The notes under the pieces are model-generated. The model was not told the DNA's origin. It was given only the letters and a program-made list of their open reading frames with translations, and did no database searches. DNA of 7,294 nt from Clostridiaceae bacterium. Its GTDB lineage: Bacteria > Bacillota > Clostridia > Lachnospirales > Lachnospiraceae. The stretch is from assembly GCA_018378255.1 (NCBI GenBank), contig JAGZXV010000247.1:1-7294 (forward strand), written 5' to 3'. The position numbers and the translations under genes are program-made. Positions 1 through 6,484 of this stretch are shown here, one piece after another (positions within the stretch are counted from its first letter, which is position 1; the number at the start of each line of letters is the position of its first letter).

Positions 1-58
1 CGAGCATACACCCACAAGATCCTTAGTCTTGCCTGTCTGCCAATTCCAGCACTCCCGC
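1..58 (-). tRNA. tRNA-Leu (anticodon AAG), 3' part outside the window
   Basis: Read on the minus strand, this is the 5' part of a leucine tRNA. It begins with acceptor strand GCGGGAG at 58, followed by a D-arm with the GGAATTGGCAGAC core that is also present in the other leucine tRNA of this window. The anticodon stem CAAGA/TCTTG encloses the loop CTAAGGA, so the anticodon is AAG (plus-strand positions 22-24), reading CUU and, if A34 is deaminated, CUC. A long variable arm, as expected for a class II tRNA, has begun when the sequence stops at position 1. The T-arm and the 3' acceptor strand are missing only because of the window edge. It diverges from the plus-strand tRNA pair and has its own promoter. 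Confidence 0.93.
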
Positions 59-70
59 TCAACGTATGGT

Positions 71-99
71 AGTATATCATAGTTTGAAAAAAATGGCAA
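71..99 (-). promoter_or_regulatory. Promoter of tRNA-Leu(AAG)
   Basis: On the minus strand there is a -35 box TTGCCA (99-94), a 17-base spacer, and a -10 box TATACT (76-71). The -10 box is preceded by TGA, giving an extended -10 (TGN). The predicted start is near 64, leaving a leader of only about six bases before the tRNA 5' end at 58, which fits a tRNA transcript trimmed by RNase P. Confidence 0.75.
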
Positions 100-173
100 G
101 AGTTTTCATCCTTTTTGTCATATTAAATTTGTGTGGCTGAAATGTGGTATTTATTTTCCTTAAAAGTGAGAAG

Positions 174-199
174 GCAAATATTATTTGCAAATAATTGCC
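174..199. repeat. Overlapping short inverted repeats between the divergent tRNA promoters
   Basis: GCAAAT (174-179) is followed by ATTTGC (183-188), which overlaps a second GCAAAT (187-192), which is followed by ATTGCC (194-199). The block is very AT-rich and sits directly upstream of the -35 box at 208. It could act as an UP-element-like AT tract for the strong tRNA promoter, or as a protein-binding site. Nothing in the sequence decides between these, and in such AT-rich DNA it may have no function. Confidence 0.3.
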
Positions 200-207
200 A
201 TTTCTGG

Positions 208-236
208 TTGACAAACCAACAAAAGCATATTATAAT
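208..236 (+). promoter_or_regulatory. Consensus promoter of the tRNA-Leu/tRNA-Asn operon
   Basis: The -35 box TTGACA (208-213) and -10 box TATAAT (231-236) both match the housekeeping sigma consensus exactly, with the ideal 17-base spacer. The predicted start is near 243, about nine bases before the tRNA-Leu 5' end at 252. An AT-rich tract lies upstream. This is what is expected for a highly expressed stable-RNA operon. Confidence 0.92.
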
Positions 237-251
237 AAATTTCGTTGGTTC

Positions 252-335
252 GCAGAAGTGGCGGAATTGGCAGACGCGCACGGTTCAGGTCCGTGTGGTA
301 GTAATACCTTGAGGGTTCGACTCCCTTCTTCTGCA
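252..335 (+). tRNA. tRNA-Leu (anticodon CAG)
   Basis: This is a complete 84-base class II tRNA. The acceptor stem pairs GCAGAAG (252-258) with CTTCTGC (328-334), with discriminator A at 335. The anticodon stem CACGG/CCGTG encloses TTCAGGT, giving anticodon CAG (286-288), which reads the leucine codon CUG. The variable arm is long, and the T-arm GAGGG-TTCGACT-CCCTT (311-327) is intact with one G-T pair. CCA is not encoded, so it must be added after transcription. It is the first gene of a two-tRNA transcript, 11 bases before tRNA-Asn. Confidence 0.97.
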
Positions 336-346
336 TTTATCAACAT

Positions 347-419
347 TCCTTGATAGCTCAGTCGGTAGAGCACGCGGCTGTTAACCGCGGTGTCGTAGGT
401 TCGAGTCCTACTCAGGGAG
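347..419 (+). tRNA. tRNA-Asn (anticodon GTT)
   Basis: This is a complete 73-base tRNA. The acceptor stem TCCTTGA (347-353) pairs with TCAGGGA (412-418) with one T-G pair, and the discriminator is G at 419. The anticodon stem CGCGG/CCGCG encloses CTGTTAA, giving anticodon GTT (380-382) for asparagine. The T-arm carries the usual GGTTCGAGTCC core. No CCA is encoded. It follows tRNA-Leu(CAG) at 11 bases and is followed six bases later by a strong terminator, so the two tRNAs form one short operon. Confidence 0.97.
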
Positions 420-424
420 CTTTT

Positions 425-455
425 AAGAATCATGCTGATGCATGGTTCTTTTTTT
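425..455 (+). terminator. Intrinsic terminator of the tRNA operon
   Basis: AGAATCATGC (426-435) pairs with GCATGGTTCT (440-449) across the four-base loop TGAT. This gives a 10-bp stem with one T-G pair, and it runs straight into a T tract (449-455). This is a textbook rho-independent terminator on the plus strand, just after tRNA-Asn. Confidence 0.9.
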
Positions 456-489
456 CATAGGAAAATTCGTCCTATGAAATAAAAAAACC
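444..489. repeat. Long imperfect hairpin between the convergent tRNA and carbohydrate operons
   Basis: The core TTTCATAGGA (453-462) pairs perfectly with TCCTATGAAA (470-479) around a seven-base loop. The complementarity extends outward with minor mismatch, GGTTC plus a T tract on the left against an A tract plus AACC (to 489) on the right, for a stem of about 19 bp. It lies six bases past the minus-strand operon's stop codon and is the only candidate 3' end structure for that operon. Read in that direction the T tract precedes the stem and A residues follow it, so it is not a classical intrinsic terminator. It shares bases 444-455 with the tRNA terminator, so the two folds exclude each other. 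Confidence 0.6.
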
Positions 490-495
490 AACGAA

Positions 496-2508
496 TTAAG
501 GGGCCATGGACGGATCCGGATAAGAATACTCCCCTCTATAATTTGAAGCGTTATAGACCGGATATTTTACAGGTTTATAATCCTGCTCTTTGGGATTGTC
601 TTCCTGTGTATACAGATACATCCAATGATAATCCCAAACCACCAGTTCATCCCTCTCATCTCCGGTCAAATTAATGGCCTCGCAGCACAGCGTAGGATGC
701 CCATCGTCAGGAAAAACAAGGGCGCGTTTTCCATCTCCATTGAGCAGTCCCCCCTTTTTCACATCTGCATTCAACAGGATCAGCTCACTTTTATCCCCCT
801 TCCAATTGACTGGAGTGATCACATTTCCATTCAGGTCATTCTCATATTCCCACAGCGGGTTTCCATGGCAGTCATATAAATATATAATTCCCTGATGGCC
901 CCAGAAATTTGAAACCGCAAGTTCCAGTCCTTCTCTGTCCGGACAGTAATTTGCTGCGCTGATTCTCTGCGCATGGCCGATCCGGTCTCTCACCAGTATA
1001 TTGCCTTCATAATCTCCAATGAAAAAACCTTCCGTACCCGATACGCATGCAAAATGTCCCTTTTGGTCTGCTCCCATAAACTTTCCGGCGATAATTTCAT
1101 CCGTGTGGTCATTGAGTATCGGATAGGACCAAAGTTCTTTCCCATCGTGATCCAAAAGCGTATAACCACAAAGAATCTCGTCATGGCCGTCTCCATCTAT
1201 ATCAAAAGCGAACGGAAAATGCCCGGTATTCTTTCTGCTTTGGTATTTCCATAAAAGATTCAGATCAGAGTCATAGACGTAAATCCTGCAATACCGGTCT
1301 TTAATGATAATATCAGCAGGCTTTTTCTTTCCCGATATATTCGCTATGCGGATTCCATCCGGATTTAAACGGTCAAATGCATAACACTGATAGGGAACGC
1401 CAAGCAGCGTATGATCTTCTTCCTCCGACAAAGGCGTTTTCATCCTCTTTTTCACAGCTCCCGTAGCTCCGTCCAATATCTGTATTTCAAAATTCATTCC
1501 AACAATCACTTCGTCATAGCCGTCATTGTCAATATCATAGATCTGCAAAGGTAAATCGGCCGCTATTTTCCCCAGATGTTCTGCCTGATCGGAAGGCTCT
1601 CCTATCTGCCACAGGACATTTCCCTCCAAGTCCACAGCTGTCAGACAGCTGATGAAGCCATATGCATCTCTGCTCACCCGCTTTTGTGCCTGGGCAAAAA
1701 TAATCTGCCATGTTTCATTTCCAAGAAGGTGTCCGAACCTGATCTGGCGGGCGGCTCCAAAACCATTTAAATTAATTTTTTTCCATAATTTCATGGCGGG
1801 ATATTGGTTTTGAAGCTCTATTTCTTCTTCTTGTTTCTTCCTCTCCTCTTCTTCTGCCGCAAGATAAGCTTCTTCCTCCATCCAGACCCGTACATCAGTG
1901 AAACGGGTGGGGCAGTCCGCGGTTATCCCAATCCGCCCTCCCATTTTAATGCGTTCAAAAGAACACTCTAAAACTGTTTTTTTGTCAACGGCACAGACTG
2001 CCTGATCTCCGAAGCAGAATACTTCCAGCAGATATTCCCGGTCACAGTTGTTTGAAAACTCTGCCCTCTTTAATACCTTCACTTCTTCTTTATGGCGGTA
2101 AACAATGGAGACAGCTTCCTTTTCCAATTGAAAAACAAGGGTATTCAGACTATTTTGCATGGCAAAAGCAATTCCGGCATATCCTTTTGTGGATAACCTG
2201 CGCACAATTGCGCTCACAGAATAATTCTTCCACAATTTGCTTCCTGTCTGTAAAGTCGGGAACATCCGGTGAGGCCGGTCTTTTTCAATTCTGGTCATTT
2301 CCATGTAGTGCTTTCCGCCCGATTCTGTAATAATCCAGCTGGGCCCGCTTCCATTATACGTATAATTGCAGACCGGATCGATCCATCCTCCGCATCTTCC
2401 CTCGGGCATAATGTAATGATACTCTCCCATCGCAGAGTGGTCCGGATCATACGGAAATTCTCCGATGGGAAAATCAGAAAAATCCTCATCCAATAAAAAA
2501 ACTGCCAT
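496..2508 (-). CDS. Jelly-roll plus beta-propeller protein, polysaccharide-lyase-like, no signal peptide
   Basis: This 670-residue protein has two recognisable halves. Residues about 5-210 look like a concanavalin/LamG-type sandwich, ending in GGRIGITAD...FTDVRVW, typical of such domains. Residues 212-232 are a Glu/Lys-rich, probably coiled-coil linker. Residues about 240-640 form an FG-GAP-like propeller with Asp-rich loops DIDNDGYDE (325-333), DIDGDGHDE (436-444), LNGDGKR (589-595) and a related LTGDERDE (614-621). Similar propellers occur in PL11 rhamnogalacturonan lyases and other rhamnose/uronate lyases such as PL42; the assignment is from recalled pattern and no catalytic residue is claimed. 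No signal peptide or membrane segment is seen, so it is probably cytoplasmic and would act on imported oligosaccharide. The ATG at 2508 is chosen because earlier in-frame starts, back to 2643, lie inside the regulator gene and their residues look unlike the protein. AAGGGAG lies about 12 bases upstream, a slightly long spacing. The regulator's stop is 4 bases upstream, suggesting translational coupling. Confidence 0.82.
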   Translation of the reverse strand: MAVFLLDEDFSDFPIGEFPYDPDHSAMGEYHYIMPEGRCGGWIDPVCNYTYNGSGPSWIITESGGKHYMEMTRIEKDRPHRMFPTLQTGSKLWKNYSVSAIVRRLSTKGYAGIAFAMQNSLNTLVFQLEKEAVSIVYRHKEEVKVLKRAEFSNNCDREYLLEVFCFGDQAVCAVDKKTVLECSFERIKMGGRIGITADCPTRFTDVRVWMEEEAYLAAEEEERKKQEEEIELQNQYPAMKLWKKINLNGFGAARQIRFGHLLGNETWQIIFAQAQKRVSRDAYGFISCLTAVDLEGNVLWQIGEPSDQAEHLGKIAADLPLQIYDIDNDGYDEVIVGMNFEIQILDGATGAVKKRMKTPLSEEEDHTLLGVPYQCYAFDRLNPDGIRIANISGKKKPADIIIKDRYCRIYVYDSDLNLLWKYQSRKNTGHFPFAFDIDGDGHDEILCGYTLLDHDGKELWSYPILNDHTDEIIAGKFMGADQKGHFACVSGTEGFFIGDYEGNILVRDRIGHAQRISAANYCPDREGLELAVSNFWGHQGIIYLYDCHGNPLWEYENDLNGNVITPVNWKGDKSELILLNADVKKGGLLNGDGKRALVFPDDGHPTLCCEAINLTGDERDELVVWDYHWMYLYTQEDNPKEQDYKPVKYPVYNASNYRGEYSYPDPSMAP

Positions 2509-2512
2509 AATT

Positions 2513-4837
2513 TTATAAATCTCCCTTCTTATTTTTTCTCTGGCATTCCCTGTACTGAATCGGAGTAACACCATATTGGCGTTTAAATGCCCTGCGGAAA
2601 ACATGGGAACTGCTGTATCCGCATTCAGCTGCAATAAAATCAATATTCTTCTGCGTATTTTCCAGCATGGAGCAGGCCTTTGACAGTCTCAGATTCTGCA
2701 GATAGACCGAAAAATTAACTTTTAACTGTTCCTTCATGAACCCGGATAAATAACTTTCACTTAAATTGAAATGTTCTGCAAGAGTGACCATATAAAATTC
2801 GTTGTCACAATAATTTTCCCCTATGTAATCAATCAGATCCTGCTTCAATTTTTCAGACTGATTACAACGGTTATCCTTTACAATCAGGCATAAACCGGAA
2901 AAAATCTGATGAATAACCTGAAAATCGCAATCCTGGAGCTGTTCTAATCGGCTGTGGACATTGCACTGAATCTCCTTAGACATAGGGATGTAATCCAGAA
3001 GCTTATATACGGTGCCCTTCAACTCGTTTAAAAGCATCAGAAGAGATTCCCGGTTCAGGTGATCTGTTTTAAAATTGCTCTCATATATCAGATCCAGCAA
3101 TTCCCTGACCTCATCCGCATTTCCGTCTCTGCAGAGGAAAATAAGCCTTAATTCATTTTCCATGGAATAGCTGTAATGGTTATGAGATACTTCCAGTTCC
3201 ATGTCGGGGTCTCCTTCAACCAGCTCTCCCCGCATCACATATCTGTCCATCTTCTGTCTTGCAGCCGCATAGGACAGATCAATGCGGGCCATGGAATCCA
3301 CAATTTCCCCGGTAAAACATGCGGCCTGAATATCCGCTGCACGCAAAAGGTCCTCTTTGATTTCTTTTACCGCGTCCAACAGCTTACTTCTGCACTGATT
3401 GCCGTCTTCTTCTTTAAAAGGAACCACATATGCCACGACATTATCTTCAATATCCGCTTCCACAGCCAAAGAAAGCAGTTGATTCATCATTGTCAGTCCA
3501 TGTATTACGGCTTTGGCTCCGCTGAGTTCGGTTAAAATTTCTCTTGAAATGGCTCCTTTATATCCGCTTATGTAGATCAGCAGCACTGCATAATTTTTTC
3601 CCATCAAAGCAATTCCCAGCTGTTCCATGCTCAGTTCTATTTCCTGCGCATTATAAAATTTTCCCTGAAGCAGCTTTAGGACAAAATTATTCTTCAAAAC
3701 AGGGTAATGCTGCTGAATCTCCTTTCGGACGTATTCATTTTCATCGATCAGCTTTATGATGGCATTTTCCAGAACCACCATATCCAGTTTCTCGTTGTTG
3801 GCCGCCTCGTCCCTGTATTCACGTATCTGACGCAGCATTTTTCTGATGGGAAAAGAGACCCACCAGGACAGGATTCCGGCAAAGCCTGCACCTGCTGCCA
3901 CACAGACTGCCAGCATGATCAGAAAGATATTGCGCAGTTGTTCTGTCCGGTGAAGAATATTCTTCATCGGTTGTATGGACATGTAGATCCAGCCGTTTTT
4001 GGTGGACCGCTCATAGGATACCAGCATTTCTTCATTATCGATTATCTTGGTATAATATCCTTTTAACCCTTCTTCCGGAAGGGAAGCAATCACCTCCATA
4101 TGATTTTTATTCGTTTTGGATGTAATAATTTCTTTTTCCGGAGTTAAGATGTAATATTCGTCCCCCATTTCAACATCAAATTGTGACAGGGAGGTTTTCA
4201 CTGTTTTCTGGCTCAGCAGAACATGAATCGAAGCCTCCGGATCTTCATGGGAACCAAAGGGCAGGGACAATGAAAAATCCATAACCGGACAAATAACACC
4301 TCGTTTTTCAATCTGATAGGAGCTGCCATAACTGATATAATTTTCTTTTGAAGTGACTCTTTTTATCCACTGATCATAGGTAAGCGATGATGGCTCTTCA
4401 ATATAGGACCGGTAATAATCATGGCTTGTATATCTTCCATCCGATGTGATGATGTAATCATGTTCTTTAAACCAAATGTAATACTCCTCCACAATGCCGT
4501 CGGCAAATGAAATATAGGAGAAATCTTTCCATATGCTGGTGATGAGACCGATCTTTTCCGGCAGGGAAGGATTCTTCAAATTCATAAACTGCAGAATATT
4601 ATTATTATTGGCAATTCTCGAAATCAGCAATTCCATCTCCCTTATCTGCCCTTCTGTGGTAATACGGGCCTGTTCCAGAATCTGGGAATTGCGTTCCTTG
4701 GCCTCTTCTTTCAAAAGATAAACCGTATGCAAATAGAGGACGACTGCAAAGGTCAGAGGGAGAATAAAAATACATATATAAGTAAAAAACAGTTTGCCTA
4801 ACATGTCTACTTTAATACTTTTAACCGCTTTTTTCAC
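2513..4837 (-). CDS. Membrane-anchored AraC-family transcriptional regulator (YesS type)
   Basis: This is a 774-residue one-component regulator. Transmembrane segment 1 is at about 16-37, followed by an extracytoplasmic sensor region (about 40-300) that looks Cache-like. Segment 2 is at about 302-327 and ends in WWVSFPIRKML, the usual juncture to a HAMP-like stretch. A long cytoplasmic middle region leads to a C-terminal AraC DNA-binding domain (about 663-767) with two helix-turn-helix units: LAEHFNLSESYLSGFMKEQL, and FIAAECGYSSSHVFRRAFKR followed by the family signature QYGVTPIQYR. B. subtilis YesS, activator of rhamnogalacturonan genes, has this architecture. It probably senses an extracellular sugar or the loaded binding protein and activates its own operon (inference). 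The GTG at 4837 is chosen because GGAGG precedes it by five bases. The upstream in-frame ATG at 4876 (787 residues) lies inside a hairpin and has no ribosome binding site. The gene lies between the binding-protein gene and the 670-residue protein, with no separate promoter visible. Confidence 0.93.
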   Translation of the reverse strand: MKKAVKSIKVDMLGKLFFTYICIFILPLTFAVVLYLHTVYLLKEEAKERNSQILEQARITTEGQIREMELLISRIANNNNILQFMNLKNPSLPEKIGLITSIWKDFSYISFADGIVEEYYIWFKEHDYIITSDGRYTSHDYYRSYIEEPSSLTYDQWIKRVTSKENYISYGSSYQIEKRGVICPVMDFSLSLPFGSHEDPEASIHVLLSQKTVKTSLSQFDVEMGDEYYILTPEKEIITSKTNKNHMEVIASLPEEGLKGYYTKIIDNEEMLVSYERSTKNGWIYMSIQPMKNILHRTEQLRNIFLIMLAVCVAAGAGFAGILSWWVSFPIRKMLRQIREYRDEAANNEKLDMVVLENAIIKLIDENEYVRKEIQQHYPVLKNNFVLKLLQGKFYNAQEIELSMEQLGIALMGKNYAVLLIYISGYKGAISREILTELSGAKAVIHGLTMMNQLLSLAVEADIEDNVVAYVVPFKEEDGNQCRSKLLDAVKEIKEDLLRAADIQAACFTGEIVDSMARIDLSYAAARQKMDRYVMRGELVEGDPDMELEVSHNHYSYSMENELRLIFLCRDGNADEVRELLDLIYESNFKTDHLNRESLLMLLNELKGTVYKLLDYIPMSKEIQCNVHSRLEQLQDCDFQVIHQIFSGLCLIVKDNRCNQSEKLKQDLIDYIGENYCDNEFYMVTLAEHFNLSESYLSGFMKEQLKVNFSVYLQNLRLSKACSMLENTQKNIDFIAAECGYSSSHVFRRAFKRQYGVTPIQYRECQRKNKKGDL

Positions 4838-4842
4838 ATAAT

Positions 4843-4847
4843 CCTCC
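4843..4847 (-). promoter_or_regulatory. Ribosome binding site that sets the regulator start
   Basis: On the minus strand CGGGGAGGAT contains GGAGG, followed by five bases (ATTAT) and GTG at 4837. The alternative ATG at 4876 is preceded by GCGCTGCC, with no purine-rich site. An out-of-frame ATG (4839-4837) overlaps the GTG but stops at once with TGA. Confidence 0.8.
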
Positions 4848-4855
4848 CCGGCAGC

Positions 4856-4881
4856 CTGCCATGTCTTTTTGGACATGGCAG
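4856..4881 (-). other. mRNA hairpin between the binding-protein and regulator genes
   Basis: On the minus strand CTGCCATGTC and GACATGGCAG form a perfect 10-bp stem around the six-base loop CAAAAA. It sits 22 bases after the binding-protein stop codon and just before the regulator's ribosome binding site. No T tract follows, so it is not an ordinary intrinsic terminator. Hairpins here in sugar ABC operons often protect the upstream binding-protein message from 3' decay, or reduce expression of the gene downstream, so that binding protein is made in excess. That role is inferred. Confidence 0.75.
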
Positions 4882-4903
4882 CGCTTTAACAGATTAACTG
4901 TTT

Positions 4904-6457
4904 TTACTGTTTCTTATATTCTTTTTCATACCATTCCGTCATCAATTTTATCTGTTCTTCTCCTCCTGCCCGTCTGTAATCAGCCACATAGGTGTCCCAG
5001 TCATTTTCCAGATTCACGGTTCCCATGATGGCTTTATCGCGGAATTCTTTAACCGGCTGTGTCAAGTCATACATTGCCAGCTCCGGAAAATACGGGACCG
5101 ACAGCCCTACCTCATCGACCATTCCATACTCATTAGACACTTTCAGCGCCTCCAGGCTGGTCTCTCCGAACGCCTGCAGCATCAGATCTTCCAGCAGAGG
5201 TGTATTCACATTGGGCCGCTGGGTTCCTAAAATTATGAATCTTAACGACGTATTCTTTCCCCGCCTGTCTTCTTTAATGTTAACTTTGTCACCGGTTTGT
5301 TCATAATCCAGCCCCTCAATGCCGGCAAATACGAATTTTCCGCCTTCTTCCGAGCAGCCCCAGTCCAGAATCTCCAGTACTTTTTCAGGATATTTACAGT
5401 TTTTAGTAATCGCGGTATAATTTCGTACCGGATTTTCATATCTGACTTTAGACTGGGTTTTGTCCGCTTTTAAAGGAGGCGCCATAGGAACCAGGTTTTC
5501 CAGATCATATGCCATTGTCCGCAGTTCTGTTGTCATCCAAAACCAAAGAAAACACCCGTATTTATTGGAAACTGCTTTGTCCCATCTCTGCTGGCCTGTG
5601 GTTACAACATATTCCGGATCAATAATCCCTTCTTTGTAAAGCCCGTTCATAAACTTCAGATATTCTTTATATTCATCGGTCAGATAATAGGGTATGTATT
5701 CCCCATTTACATATTTATTGGTCGCGGCATCAAATGCATCCAGAAAGGCTCTGACCGGCAGCGAATAATCATTGTCAGAAGCCAGGATTCCATAAGTATC
5801 ATCAATTCCATTTCCATCCGGATCTTCAAATGTAAACCTTCGCAGCATTTCATGCCAGTCTTCCACTGTTTTTACGTCTTCCGGATTAATTTTCAGATTA
5901 TCCATAAAAGTCTTATTACAGAAAAGTGTCATCGGAGTCTGGTCATAACGGAGCAGCGGAACTCCATAGATACGTCCCTCATAAGAAGATAAATTCCAGC
6001 CCAGCTGGGATATTTCATTTTTAAGGTTATCATATTCCCCAACCTTGTCCGTAATATCCATCAGCATACCTTCTGCTGCCCATCTTGAAAAGCTCTCTTT
6101 ATTGGTCAGCATCAGATAGTCGGGCAGGTCACCGGAAGCCATTATGGTATTCACCTTATCAGGATACTTTGAAGATTCACTGATAATGGTCAGATCGACA
6201 TTGAATTTATCCTCTAAAAATTTTATATAAGGACTGTCGTTGATATCGTACCCCTCTGTATCCACATTAACATTGGTGAGAAATGTCAGCGGAATCCGCT
6301 CTTCTGTCTGGGCATCCTGACCGGGGGCTGCAGTTTGCGGTTCCGCTGCAGACGCGCCTGTTGAAGCAGTACTCCCTGTCTTTCCCTGGCATCCGGCCAG
6401 CATTGATATCGTCATAACCAGGCACATACCCACTGCTGAGATTCGATTTCTTTTCAT
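4904..6457 (-). CDS. Sugar ABC transporter solute-binding lipoprotein (LplA/YtcQ type)
   Basis: This 517-residue protein begins with a lipoprotein signal peptide: basic MKRNR, a hydrophobic core, and lipobox LAGC with the lipidated cysteine at residue 23. A low-complexity Ser/Thr/Ala/Gln tether (about 25-52) follows, then a type 1 extracellular solute-binding fold. EDPDGNGIDDTYGI (211-224) is the Asp-rich, calcium-type loop that large LplA/YtcQ-like binding proteins carry. The length, about 500 residues, fits that group, which serves oligosaccharide importers powered by shared ATPases (family knowledge). The ATG at 6457 has AGGAGG seven bases upstream. It follows the partial propeller gene by 27 bases and precedes the regulator by 66. 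It probably captures an oligosaccharide at the outer face of the membrane. No permease genes adjoin it on the visible side; they could lie upstream, beyond the right edge. Confidence 0.94.
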   Translation of the reverse strand: MKRNRISAVGMCLVMTISMLAGCQGKTGSTASTGASAAEPQTAAPGQDAQTEERIPLTFLTNVNVDTEGYDINDSPYIKFLEDKFNVDLTIISESSKYPDKVNTIMASGDLPDYLMLTNKESFSRWAAEGMLMDITDKVGEYDNLKNEISQLGWNLSSYEGRIYGVPLLRYDQTPMTLFCNKTFMDNLKINPEDVKTVEDWHEMLRRFTFEDPDGNGIDDTYGILASDNDYSLPVRAFLDAFDAATNKYVNGEYIPYYLTDEYKEYLKFMNGLYKEGIIDPEYVVTTGQQRWDKAVSNKYGCFLWFWMTTELRTMAYDLENLVPMAPPLKADKTQSKVRYENPVRNYTAITKNCKYPEKVLEILDWGCSEEGGKFVFAGIEGLDYEQTGDKVNIKEDRRGKNTSLRFIILGTQRPNVNTPLLEDLMLQAFGETSLEALKVSNEYGMVDEVGLSVPYFPELAMYDLTQPVKEFRDKAIMGTVNLENDWDTYVADYRRAGGEEQIKLMTEWYEKEYKKQ

Positions 6458-6464
6458 ATAATTT

Positions 6465-6470
6465 CCTCCT
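6465..6470 (-). promoter_or_regulatory. Ribosome binding site of the binding-protein gene, with a second copy upstream
   Basis: TTTAGGAGG is followed by seven bases and the ATG at 6457, an optimal site. The same nine bases occur again 27 bases upstream (AGGAGG at 6497-6492), inside the last codons of the propeller gene. No start codon lies at a workable distance from that copy, so it appears to be an orphan or a standby ribosome site. Confidence 0.8.
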
Positions 6471-6484
6471 AAACTGTTGATTGA

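Larger units (their letters stand above)
238..497. repeat. Near-perfect 12-bp inverted repeats bracketing the tRNA pair
   Basis: The left copy (238-250) reads AATTTCGTTGGTT. The right copy (486-497) reads AACCAACGAATT, whose reverse complement differs from the left by one missing T. The left copy covers the transcription start region of the tRNA operon, and the right one touches the stop codon of the converging gene. A further AACCAAC lies in the promoter spacer (214-220). No integrase, target duplication or other mobile-element sign accompanies them, so the meaning is unclear and chance is possible. Confidence 0.4.

Noticed and set aside
230..433. 67-residue minus-strand open frame
   Set aside because: It is the complement of two intact tRNA genes and the terminator, and has no ribosome binding site or plausible protein pattern.
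2509..2643. Extended N-terminus (45 residues) of the 670-residue protein, starting at 2643
   Set aside because: It lies entirely within the C-terminal coding part of the AraC regulator, has no ribosome binding site of note, and its residues are a frame-shifted reading of the helix-turn-helix region. The ATG at 2508 fits the gene junction.
3176..4066. Plus-strand open frames of up to 119 residues opposite the regulator
   Set aside because: They are antisense shadows of a well-supported gene, rich in Cys, His and Phe as expected for complements of coding sequence, with no separate signals.
4838..4876. ATG at 4876 as start of the regulator
   Set aside because: It sits in a hairpin arm without a ribosome binding site, whereas GTG 4837 has GGAGG at five bases.
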